A DNA stretch of 64,000 nucleotides from an uncultured Oscillospiraceae bacterium (lineage in GTDB: Bacteria; Bacillota; Clostridia; Oscillospirales; Oscillospiraceae): the NCBI GenBank assembly GCA_902478785.1, contig CABSMJ010000001.1:62001-126000 (forward strand). Direction: 5' to 3'. The translations under genes and the position numbers were made by a program. The notes below the pieces were generated by a model. It was not told the origin of the DNA. It made no database searches and worked only from the letters and a program-made list of their open reading frames with translations. Shown piece by piece: positions 1-6,571 of this stretch. Position 1 is the first letter of the stretch. The number at the start of each line of letters is the position of its first letter.

Positions 1-663
1 GAGGACGATATTGAGAAGTGTACCCGCATCTCAGAATACGGTCTAAGCCTGGTGAAAGACGGGGACGGCATCCTGACCCACTGTAATGCCGGTCCCCTTG
101 CCACCTCCCGGTACGGAACGGCTCTGGGCCCCATCCTGCTGGGGACAGAGCGGGGACTGCACTTCCGCGTCTTTGCCGACGAGACCCGCCCCTTGCTCCA
201 GGGTGCCCGGCTCACCAGCTATGAGCTCCAACGGGCGGGAGTGGATGTGACGCTGATCTGCGACAACATGGCCTCCATCGTCATGAAAAACGGCTGGGTC
301 CAGGCCTGCTTCGTGGGCTGCGACCGGGTGGCCGCCAACGGCGACACCGCCAACAAAATCGGCACCTCCGGCGTGGCCATCCTGGCCCGGCACTACGGCA
401 TTCCCTTCTATGTGCTGGGGCCCACCTCCACCATTGACATGGCCTGCCCCGACGGGGACCACATCCCCATCGAGGAGCGGGACCGGGAGGAGATCAAGAC
501 CATGTGGTACGAAAAGCCCATGGCCCTGCCTGAAGTCAAGTGCTACAACCCCGCCTTCGACGTGACGGACCACGATCTCATCACCGGCATCGTCACGGAG
601 AAGGGCATCTGCCGTCCCCCCTATTCCCAGAGTTTGGCGGCGCTTTTCGACAACAAACAGTAA
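1..663 (+). CDS. mtnA: S-methyl-5-thioribose-1-phosphate isomerase (3' part)
   Basis: The reading frame is open from the first base to a TAA at 661-663, so the gene begins outside the window and about 220 C-terminal residues are present. MtnA converts methylthioribose-1-phosphate to methylthioribulose-1-phosphate in methionine salvage. Family landmarks visible are THCNAGPLATSRYGTALGP near the start, the ETRPLLQGARLTSYEL segment, and the VGCDRVAANGDTANKIGT active-site region containing the conserved Asp. The distantly related eIF2B-like proteins are less likely because these signatures are specific to MtnA. A purine nucleoside phosphorylase follows 35 bp downstream, consistent with a nucleoside-salvage unit. 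The identification is firm; only the upstream end is missing. Confidence 0.95.
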   Translation, partial: EDDIEKCTRISEYGLSLVKDGDGILTHCNAGPLATSRYGTALGPILLGTERGLHFRVFADETRPLLQGARLTSYELQRAGVDVTLICDNMASIVMKNGWVQACFVGCDRVAANGDTANKIGTSGVAILARHYGIPFYVLGPTSTIDMACPDGDHIPIEERDREEIKTMWYEKPMALPEVKCYNPAFDVTDHDLITGIVTEKGICRPPYSQSLAALFDNKQ

Positions 664-698
664 TATCCATCATATAATCTACAAGGAGGAATCGAAAT

Positions 699-1433
699 AT
701 GGCGTATAAAGAGACCCCGTCCACCAGCATTGCGGCGGAAGAGAACCAGATCGCCAAGGCAGTGCTGATGCCCGGCGACCCCCTGCGGGCCAAGTATGTG
801 GCGGAGCACTATCTGGAAAACCCGGTGTGCTTCAACACCGTGCGCAACATGCTGGGCTACACCGGCACCTACAAGGGCAAGAAGATCTCCGTCATGGGCC
901 ACGGCATGGGCGTGCCCTCCATGGGCATTTACAGCTATGAGCTCTACTCCTTCTTCAACGTGGACACCATCATCCGCATCGGCTCCGCCGGCGGTATCGG
1001 CGAGGACGTGAAGGTCCGGGACGTGGTCATCGCCATGGGCGCCTCCACCAACTCCCACTTTGCCGACCAGTACCGCTTCCCCGGCCAGCTGTGCGCCACC
1101 GCCTCCTGGCCGCTGCTGCGCAGTGCCGTGGCGGCAGCGGAGCGCATGGGAGTCCGGGCGGACGTGGGCCAGGTGTTTACCGCCGACCAGTTCTACAACG
1201 ACAACGCCGAGGCCGGTGAGATGTACCGCAAGTTCGGCATCCTGGCCCTGGAGATGGAGACCGCGGGCCTCTACTGGACCGCCCAGCGCCTGGGCAAGCA
1301 GGCGTTGTCGCTGCTGACCATCTCGGACCACATCTTCACCGGCGAGTCCCTCTCCGCCCAGGAGCGGCAGGAGTCCTTCCGGGAGATGATGGAGATCGCT
1401 CTGGACACCGCCTGGGAGTCCCTGGAGGACTGA
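699..1433 (+). CDS. deoD: Purine nucleoside phosphorylase, DeoD type
   Basis: This 244-residue protein has the normal length of hexameric DeoD enzymes, which phosphorolyse purine (deoxy)nucleosides to the base and (deoxy)ribose-1-phosphate in the cytoplasm. Visible motifs are the phosphate/ribose region MPGDPLRAKYVAE near the N-terminus, GHGMGVPSMGIYSYEL, the RIGSAGGI loop, ALEMETAGLY (ribose-binding Glu) and ISDHIFTGE near the C-terminus with the catalytic Asp. The ATG at 699 follows an AAGGAGGA site with good spacing. The gene lies 35 bp after mtnA and 4 bp before a small unknown gene, so the three are probably co-transcribed. A specialised role on methylthioadenosine is possible from the neighbour but cannot be read from the sequence. 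Confidence 0.95.
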   Translation: MAYKETPSTSIAAEENQIAKAVLMPGDPLRAKYVAEHYLENPVCFNTVRNMLGYTGTYKGKKISVMGHGMGVPSMGIYSYELYSFFNVDTIIRIGSAGGIGEDVKVRDVVIAMGASTNSHFADQYRFPGQLCATASWPLLRSAVAAAERMGVRADVGQVFTADQFYNDNAEAGEMYRKFGILALEMETAGLYWTAQRLGKQALSLLTISDHIFTGESLSAQERQESFREMMEIALDTAWESLED

Positions 1434-1437
1434 CGCC

Positions 1438-1704
1438 ATGCCTCTTTTCATCCGACGGGAAAAGGTCTTTGAGGTCCGGGGCGATGCCGCCCGCTGGCGC
1501 GCCGCCAAAAAGGCCCTGCGCCAGAGTGGCATCCGGCGGGTGGAGGCCGGCTTTTACGACACGGAGCCGCCGGTCTGCGGCTGCGGTGCAAAACTGGACC
1601 ACCGGGACTTCGGCCCCAACGGTCCCATCGACCGGCACACCTACTATCTCTCCGTGCCTCTGGAAGAGGCCTCCCGGGCCCGGGAGCTCCTGGCGCAGCT
1701 GTAA
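1438..1704 (+). CDS. Small hypothetical protein (88 aa)
   Basis: An 88-residue reading frame starts 4 bp after the deoD stop and ends just before a strong terminator, so it is the last gene of the mtnA-deoD unit. I do not recognise a family. The protein is basic at the N-terminus (IRREKVFEVRGDAARWRAAKKALRQSGIRR) and contains a CGCG motif in its middle followed by an acidic/aromatic segment. No membrane segment or signal peptide is apparent. Its support comes from the tight spacing, the normal codon use and the terminator directly after the stop. A function in nucleoside metabolism would be only guilt by association. Confidence 0.65.
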   Translation: MPLFIRREKVFEVRGDAARWRAAKKALRQSGIRRVEAGFYDTEPPVCGCGAKLDHRDFGPNGPIDRHTYYLSVPLEEASRARELLAQL

Positions 1705-1706
1705 AC

Positions 1707-1743
1707 AAAAAACGGGAAGGACTTGCGTCCTTCCCGTTTTTTC
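1707..1743. terminator. Bidirectional intrinsic terminator
   Basis: A stem formed by AAACGGGAAGGA and TCCTTCCCGTTT with a short loop is flanked by an A-run on the left and a T-run on the right. It can end both the rightward deoD unit and the leftward DUF4179 gene. Confidence 0.85.
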
Positions 1744-1750
1744 TGTGTCT

Positions 1751-2812
1751 TTACGCCTGGGGAATGGGGAACGTCACGCCGCCCACGCTGATACTGGCCA
1801 TATCCTCCATGGGAATGATCTGGGAAAAGACCATATCCCGGGAGCAGACCGTCACACCGTTCCCCGGAGCGACGCTGCCGCCGAAGCCGGATTCGGCCAG
1901 ATCCAGCACCGTGCCGTCCGTAAGGGTCAGCAGGATCTCCACATTCTCAAAGCGCCGCTCCTGCTCCGTCTCCTCCTGGCTGACCTGGCCATTTTCGGCC
2001 TGGCTCCACTGGAGCTCCTCATCCACCGTGTAATTCACCTTCACCGCCACGGGAGAGATCTGGATGGAATCGATAGTAAAGGTCATGCCGTCCTGGGTGA
2101 AGCTCTCGCCGCTGCCCAGAGTGAGGGAGGCGTCCTCATACTGCACATCGAAGCGGAACTTCCAGTGGCCCTCCAGAACAGGGACACTCTCTCCGGACTC
2201 CTCGTCCCAGCGGCAGATGTTGTCGAACTCCGCCGTAGCGGTGCAGTCGTTGATGGGCACATCGGAGCTCAGGGTCTGCACCATCTGGATGGAGCTGCCC
2301 GCCGGGTCATCCACCAGGAAATAGCTGGAGCCGTGGAAGCCGCCCTGGATATCCAGGTCCGCGCCGCCGATGCCCGGGGCCGTGAGCATGGCTCCCCGTG
2401 CCTCCTCCGGCAGCAGGGCCGTGCCGTCGTCCCGGCTGATGGTAAAGACGATGGCCGCATTGTAAGCGTCGCCCAGAATGGCGTCGGCGGTGATGGTGAC
2501 GCCGTTATCCGTAGCGCTGGCCCCGATGGGATAGCCGATCTGGTCGATGATCTCCGTCTGGGCGGCGCTGCCGCCGAAAATGGGGGAAAAGACCTCCACA
2601 GCGGACTTGAGGACGCCGCTGGCGCCAGCGGTGACCGCCAGGGCCGCCGTCAGGGCCGCAGCCACCAGCACCGCCCGGCCCGGGATGCGGCGGTGAACTT
2701 TTCTTTGCGCCCCGGCGGCCTGGGATACCCGACGGGCCAGCTCCGCTTTCTGCTCCGTGGTATAGGAAAGGCGCTCCATGGCGGAGGCATACTCAAACTG
2801 ATTGTCTCTCAT
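1751..2812 (-). CDS. DUF4179 membrane protein, likely anti-sigma partner
   Basis: The protein has 353 residues: a cytoplasmic N-terminus of about 48 residues, one membrane segment (about 49-66, RAVLVAAALTAALAVTAGAS), a DUF4179-like extracytoplasmic region (about 66-165) and a further beta-rich C-terminal domain. In Firmicutes, proteins of this layout are regularly encoded directly after ECF-type sigma factors and are believed to act as anti-sigma factors or stress sensors. Here the gene overlaps the end of the sigma-factor gene by 20 bp, implying translational coupling. The N-terminal part is short for a classical zinc anti-sigma domain and no HxxxCxxC motif is seen, so the anti-sigma role is inferred from context. 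Confidence 0.8.
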   Translation of the reverse strand: MRDNQFEYASAMERLSYTTEQKAELARRVSQAAGAQRKVHRRIPGRAVLVAAALTAALAVTAGASGVLKSAVEVFSPIFGGSAAQTEIIDQIGYPIGASATDNGVTITADAILGDAYNAAIVFTISRDDGTALLPEEARGAMLTAPGIGGADLDIQGGFHGSSYFLVDDPAGSSIQMVQTLSSDVPINDCTATAEFDNICRWDEESGESVPVLEGHWKFRFDVQYEDASLTLGSGESFTQDGMTFTIDSIQISPVAVKVNYTVDEELQWSQAENGQVSQEETEQERRFENVEILLTLTDGTVLDLAESGFGGSVAPGNGVTVCSRDMVFSQIIPMEDMASISVGGVTFPIPQA

Positions 2813-3284
2813 ATTCCGTTCCTCCCAATAAAGTCCGCAGCTTGGCCCGTCCCCGGGCCAGGCGGGTGTGCACGGTGCCCAGAGGCACCCCTAAAATCTC
2901 ACCGATCTCGGCAGCCTGGTACCCTTCATAGTAGTGCAGGTAGATGACCGCCCGGTAGCGGGGCGGCAGCTGATTCACCGCCGCAAGCACCGAGCCCTCT
3001 TCCGCCTCTGGGGCGGGGACCTCCAGCACCGTGTCCAGGCCGCAGACCCGCTTACGCCAGGGACTGCGCAGCAGGTCCTTGCAGGCGTTGGCCGCCATGC
3101 GCAGCACGTAGGCCTTCTCGTGCTCCAGGCTTTCAAAGTCCCGGGACTCCGTCAGCAGCTTCACGAACACCGTCTGACATACGTCCTGGGCGTCGTGGGT
3201 ATTTTTCAAATAGGCGTAGCTCAGGCGCAGAATGGGGTCGGCATAGCGCCGAACCAGCTCTTCGGCCCGCTGATCTTGTTGCAT
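2793..3284 (-). CDS. RNA polymerase sigma factor, ECF (sigma-70) family
   Basis: I chose the ATG at 3284 (MQQDQRAEELVRRYADPILR), giving 163 residues, the usual ECF size. A longer reading frame exists upstream, but it would run through the promoter region and into the divergent gene. Region 2 is visible as the DPILRLSYAYLKNTHDAQDVCQTVFVKLL segment (about residues 15-45). Region 4 is visible as a helix-turn-helix around ALPPRYRAVIYLHYYEGYQAAEIGEILGVPLGTVHTRLARGRAKL-type sequence near the C-terminus. It overlaps the DUF4179 gene downstream, forming a sigma/anti-sigma pair. A cre-like palindrome sits about 20 bp before the start. The regulon cannot be read from this window. Confidence 0.9.
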   Translation of the reverse strand: MQQDQRAEELVRRYADPILRLSYAYLKNTHDAQDVCQTVFVKLLTESRDFESLEHEKAYVLRMAANACKDLLRSPWRKRVCGLDTVLEVPAPEAEEGSVLAAVNQLPPRYRAVIYLHYYEGYQAAEIGEILGVPLGTVHTRLARGRAKLRTLLGGTEYERQSV

Positions 3285-3304
3285 CCTTTGTTTCAACTCC
3301 TTCC

Positions 3305-3318
3305 GGAAAGCGCTTTCA
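3305..3318 (-). promoter_or_regulatory. Candidate cre (CcpA) operator before the sigma-factor gene
   Basis: GGAAAGCGCTTTCA matches the CcpA consensus TGWAANCGNTNWCA at all but the first position, and its core GAAAGCGCTTTC is a perfect palindrome. It lies 20 bp upstream of the sigma-factor ATG, a position expected for repression. CcpA itself is not in the window. Confidence 0.5.
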
Positions 3319-3456
3319 CCTGGAATACGAAAAAGCGGGGCAAATACTTTCACTCGGATAAAATTTTTTCTCTCCGCGCCAAAAGAGGGGAATTCGCCGG
3401 AGCGGCGATTGCTTTTTTTCTCTCCTTCCGGTATGCTGTTGAGCGGAGGTGAGGGC

Positions 3457-4041
3457 ATGGACCAGAAAAAGACAGGGGCCCTGATTCGAATGCTGCGGCA
3501 GGAGAAGGGCCTGACCCAGCGGCAGGTGGCCCAGGCGCTGGCGGTGGATCACCGGGCCGTATCCAAGTGGGAGCGAGGCCTGGGCTGTCCCGACGTGTCG
3601 CTGCTGGGAGCTCTCGCTGGAACTCTGGGCGTCAGCGTGGACCAGCTGCTGCTGGGAGAGCTGACGGCCAACGACAAGGACGGAGGAAATATGAAGCGCG
3701 TCAAACTGTATGTCTGCCCCGTCTGCGGCAATCTGCTCACCGCCACATCCACTGCGGAAGTGAGCTGCTGCGGCCGGCGGCTGGAGCCCCTGGTCCCCCA
3801 AAAGGCAGACGCCGACCACGCCTGCACCGTGGAGGAGATCGAGGATGACTGGTATGTCACCTTCTCCCATCCCATGGAGAAGGACCACTATATCCGCTTT
3901 GCGGCCTATGTGAGCTATGACCGGATTCTGCTCATCAAGCTCTATCCTGAGCAGGGCGGAGAGGTCCGCTTTCCCCGGATGCACGGGGGCACGCTGTACC
4001 TGTGCTGCAGCCAGCACGGGCTCTTTGAAGCAGGCAGATAA
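3457..4041 (+). CDS. HTH (XRE) regulator fused to a desulfoferrodoxin-like domain
   Basis: The ATG at 3457 follows GGAGGT and gives 194 residues. Residues about 5-62 form an XRE/Cro helix-turn-helix (LTQRQVAQALAVDHRAVSKWE). From about residue 79 the protein resembles desulfoferrodoxin. It has a desulforedoxin-like CPVCGN...CCG set of four cysteines, then a superoxide-reductase-like core with HPMEKDHYI and, near the end, CCSQHGLF. Together with the earlier His of DADHAC these could supply the four-His/one-Cys iron site of superoxide reductases. The natural inference is a redox- or superoxide-sensing regulator. A second in-frame ATG at 3691 has its own GGAGGA and would make the metal-binding part alone. 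It is divergent from the sigma-factor gene. Confidence 0.8.
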   Translation: MDQKKTGALIRMLRQEKGLTQRQVAQALAVDHRAVSKWERGLGCPDVSLLGALAGTLGVSVDQLLLGELTANDKDGGNMKRVKLYVCPVCGNLLTATSTAEVSCCGRRLEPLVPQKADADHACTVEEIEDDWYVTFSHPMEKDHYIRFAAYVSYDRILLIKLYPEQGGEVRFPRMHGGTLYLCCSQHGLFEAGR

Positions 4042-4045
4042 AAAG

Positions 4046-4079
4046 GAGGGGCGGCGCCCAGCGCCGTCCCTCTTTTTTG
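4046..4079. terminator. Intrinsic terminator between convergent genes
   Basis: A GC-rich hairpin (GAGGGGCGGCGC / GCGCCGTCCCTC) is followed by TTTTTT. It ends the HTH-desulfoferrodoxin gene. On the other strand the trailing A-run of the left flank gives a shorter T-run for the cupin gene. Confidence 0.8.
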
Positions 4080-4089
4080 TGTTTTTCTT

Positions 4090-4431
4090 TTACTCCACCA
4101 CGATCATGGCGATGAACTCCACCGGCTCTGCGGTGGGGTTTTCCAGGGCGTGGCCATCTCCGTGGCCGGTGGCAAGCACCTGACCCGGGACCATCTCCAC
4201 CATGGTGCCATTGTCATTGGCAACGGGCTTGCCGGAGAGGATGTAGAAGAACTCCGTCTCCCCCTCGTGGGCATGATAGCCGATGGAGGCGCCGGGGTCC
4301 AGCACCATGTGGCAGAACAGCCGCACATGGCCGTAGCACTCCTCCACCGTGGTCAGGTCTGTGGCGTGAAGAAGGCCCTTCCCGCCTCTCATATTCTCCA
4401 TTTCCCGCTTGGGACAACTGGTTTTGATCAT
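4090..4431 (-). CDS. Cupin-domain protein
   Basis: A single-domain cupin of 113 residues. The first cupin motif is seen in GASIGYHAHEGETEFFYILSG, with two His and a Glu as typical metal ligands. The second lies around PGQVLATGHGDGHALENPT, with a His. Such small cupins bind a divalent metal and have very varied roles, so no substrate can be assigned. The ATG at 4431 follows AGGAAAGGAG at normal spacing. It stands alone, convergent with the HTH-desulfoferrodoxin gene and divergent from the PhnD-like lipoprotein gene. Confidence 0.85.
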   Translation of the reverse strand: MIKTSCPKREMENMRGGKGLLHATDLTTVEECYGHVRLFCHMVLDPGASIGYHAHEGETEFFYILSGKPVANDNGTMVEMVPGQVLATGHGDGHALENPTAEPVEFIAMIVVE

Positions 4432-4453
4432 ATGGAACAGCTCCTTTCCTCTC

Positions 4454-4482
4454 TTGCGTGAAAAAAACGGATGTGATACACT
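4454..4482 (+). promoter_or_regulatory. Predicted sigma-A promoter of the PhnD-like operon
   Basis: TTGCGT (-35) and TACACT (-10) are separated by 17 bp, about 85 bp upstream of the lipoprotein start codon. Confidence 0.55.
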
Positions 4483-4567
4483 GATTACTGCTTATTGTAC
4501 CATTCCTGCGGAAAATGTCCAGTCAAAAGAGGGATTTTCCGTCTGCATTTCGGCAAGGAGGCCCACT

Positions 4568-5596
4568 ATGAAACGACTTTTCACACCGGTAGTGTGTGCT
4601 GCGCTGGCGCTGACCCTGGCGGCGGGGTGCGGGCAGACCACCGCTCCCTCCTCCTCGGCGGAGGAGCCGCAGGCCCAGCCTCTTCACCTGGAGACCCTGG
4701 CGGTGGAGCTGCCCCGGGACTACGCCCCGGACGACGAGACACTGCTCCAGGCCATCGCCAACGCGCCGGAGCTTTTGAAAGCCGCCCTGGCGAAGCAGCA
4801 GGTGGAAGTGGACACCGTCACCGTCACCGTAGGCGCCTCCGCCGGCGCCACCTGCCAAGCTCTCACCGGCGGCACCGTGGACCTGGCCTTTTTGTCCGCT
4901 GAGAGCTACCTGGAGGCCGGAGGCGGCGGCACCGTGATTCTGGCCGACGCCGGAGAGGGGGACCAGGCGGGGACCGCCTCGGTCCTTTGGAGTGCCCCCT
5001 CGGACTACGGCCAGGCCCTGGCCCGACGGCTGGCCGATGGCAAGGACTTGTCCTGGACAGAGCTGGATCACGCTCGCTGGGGCGTGCTGGACCGGGATTC
5101 AGACCTGGGCTGGCGCAGTCCCAATCTATGGCTTTCAGACCAATATGAGGGCATGACCCTGGACGACCTGAGCCAGGTCACCACCTACGCCAGCTATGAG
5201 GAGCTGCTGCGGGCTGCGGCGGCGGAGGAGATCGACCTCTTCCCCATGCCCCGGACGGCTCTGGAGGACTGGTCAGAGGCCTGGACCCTGGAATCCAGCC
5301 GCACCGATGCAACGGGCCGCAGCGGCCTGGGCCGGCCGGTCCCCATGACGGAGGAGGTCTTTGAGATCGCCGCCTTTGAGCCCCTCCTCTCCTCCCTGGC
5401 GGTGGTCCGGGAGGACGATACCCTTTCCAGTGACACCTTTACCCAGGCGCTGGCAGCGGCCCTGGAGGAGCTGGAGCAGACTCCGGAAGGCCAGGCGCTG
5501 CTCTCGGTGTTGGGGGCAAACCGCTATGTGCCCGCGGGAGCGGAGCAGCTGGACCCCCTGCGGCGGATTTTGACCATGGAGGGCGTGGCACTGTGA
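4568..5596 (+). CDS. PhnD-like substrate-binding lipoprotein
   Basis: The ATG at 4568, preceded by AAGGAGG, gives 342 residues beginning with a lipoprotein signal peptide (MKRLFTPVVCAALALTLAAGC, lipobox Cys21), so the protein is exported and lipid-anchored. The mature part resembles the PhnD/SsuA group of periplasmic binding proteins: ETLAVELPRDYAPDDETLLQAIANAPELLKAALAKQQVEVD, then the SAGATCQALTGGTVDLAFLSAESYL segment typical of phosphonate/phosphite-type binders. No permease or ATPase gene is adjacent, so this may be an orphan receptor or a sensor. The stop codon overlaps the GTG start of the next gene by 4 bp, so the two are translated together. Ligand unknown. Confidence 0.75.
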   Translation: MKRLFTPVVCAALALTLAAGCGQTTAPSSSAEEPQAQPLHLETLAVELPRDYAPDDETLLQAIANAPELLKAALAKQQVEVDTVTVTVGASAGATCQALTGGTVDLAFLSAESYLEAGGGGTVILADAGEGDQAGTASVLWSAPSDYGQALARRLADGKDLSWTELDHARWGVLDRDSDLGWRSPNLWLSDQYEGMTLDDLSQVTTYASYEELLRAAAAEEIDLFPMPRTALEDWSEAWTLESSRTDATGRSGLGRPVPMTEEVFEIAAFEPLLSSLAVVREDDTLSSDTFTQALAAALEELEQTPEGQALLSVLGANRYVPAGAEQLDPLRRILTMEGVAL

Positions 5597-6531
5597 TCGT
5601 TCTCTATCTTTTGGCTATTCTGATTCTTCTTTGCTTTTTCGTAGGCATGATGTGCCTGCGCAAGTGCTGTTTGCGCAAGGCTCCTCCCACATTGGAGCAG
5701 GTCTTTGCCAAGCAGGAGCGGCGCTGGGGTCGGGACGTGACGGAGCTGCGCCAATGCGCGGCATGGTACCAGGAGCAAAAGACAGAGCCCATGGACCTGC
5801 TGAGCTTTGACGGGCTCCAGCTCCACGGCCGGTGGCTCCCGGCTCAGGGGCCCTCCAAGGGCCGCATCCTGCTCTTCCACGGCTACCGCTCCCTGGTGCT
5901 GGAGGACCTGGCGGGCCTCATTCCCTTCTATCACTCCCTGGGCTATGACCTGCTGATTCCGGACCAGAGGGCCCACGGGGACAGCGAGGGGCAGTTCATC
6001 GGCTTCGGCGTGCTGGAGCGGAAGGACTGCATCAGCTGGCTGCGGTATCTGGACAGCCGCTTCGGCCCGGCCCCCACCTTCCTGGCCGGAGTCTCCATGG
6101 GTGCCACCACTGTGCTGATGGCCGCCGGCGAAGAGCTGCCGGGGAATGTCCGGGGCGTCATCGGCGACTGCGGCTTCACCTCCCCCCGGGACATCATCGC
6201 CCACCAGACCAAGGCCCAGTTCCACCTGCCCGCCTGGCCTCTGGTGCCTCTGGCCTCCCTGCTCAGCCGCCTGTTGGCGGGCTATGGCTTTTCCGACTGC
6301 TCCACTCTGGACACCCTAGCTCGAACCCAGCTGCCGGTATTGCTGATCCACGGGGAGGCGGACAACTTCGTCCCCACGGAGATGAGCCGCCAGAATTACG
6401 CCGCCTGCCGCTCGGAAAAGGAGCTGCTGCTGATTCCCGGGGCGGGACACGGCGGGGCCTATCTGGTAGGCGGGGAAACCTACCGCTCTGCCGTTACATC
6501 CTTTTTGAACAAGCACAATCCCCAAGCATGA
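5593..6531 (+). CDS. Membrane-anchored alpha/beta hydrolase
   Basis: A GTG start overlaps the preceding TGA as GTGA. The 312-residue protein opens with a membrane segment (about residues 2-20, IVLYLLAILILLCFFVGMMC), then an alpha/beta-hydrolase fold of the serine aminopeptidase S33 type. Visible motifs are LFHGYRS (oxyanion region), DQRAHGDSEGQ, the nucleophile elbow GVSMGA, an Asp in IHGEADNFVP and a His in GAGHGGAYL, giving a complete Ser-Asp-His triad. Proteins of this type are commonly annotated as extracellular or membrane-bound hydrolases of unknown substrate. Coupling with a PhnD-like lipoprotein suggests a joint surface function, which is not further defined. Confidence 0.85.
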   Translation: MIVLYLLAILILLCFFVGMMCLRKCCLRKAPPTLEQVFAKQERRWGRDVTELRQCAAWYQEQKTEPMDLLSFDGLQLHGRWLPAQGPSKGRILLFHGYRSLVLEDLAGLIPFYHSLGYDLLIPDQRAHGDSEGQFIGFGVLERKDCISWLRYLDSRFGPAPTFLAGVSMGATTVLMAAGEELPGNVRGVIGDCGFTSPRDIIAHQTKAQFHLPAWPLVPLASLLSRLLAGYGFSDCSTLDTLARTQLPVLLIHGEADNFVPTEMSRQNYAACRSEKELLLIPGAGHGGAYLVGGETYRSAVTSFLNKHNPQA

Positions 6532-6534
6532 AAC

Positions 6535-6571
6535 AAGCGGGACCGCCTGTGGCGGTCCCGCTCTTTTTTAT
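6535..6571. terminator. Bidirectional intrinsic terminator
   Basis: The stem AGCGGGACCGCC / GGCGGTCCCGCT is followed by TTTTTTA on the right. The opposite strand carries a weaker T-containing tail, and the leftward fusion gene ends at 6572, directly beside it. Confidence 0.85.

Noticed and set aside
2934..3452. Plus-strand frame opposite the sigma-factor gene
   Set aside because: Antisense to region 2 and 4 of a clear sigma factor and lacks its own initiation site.
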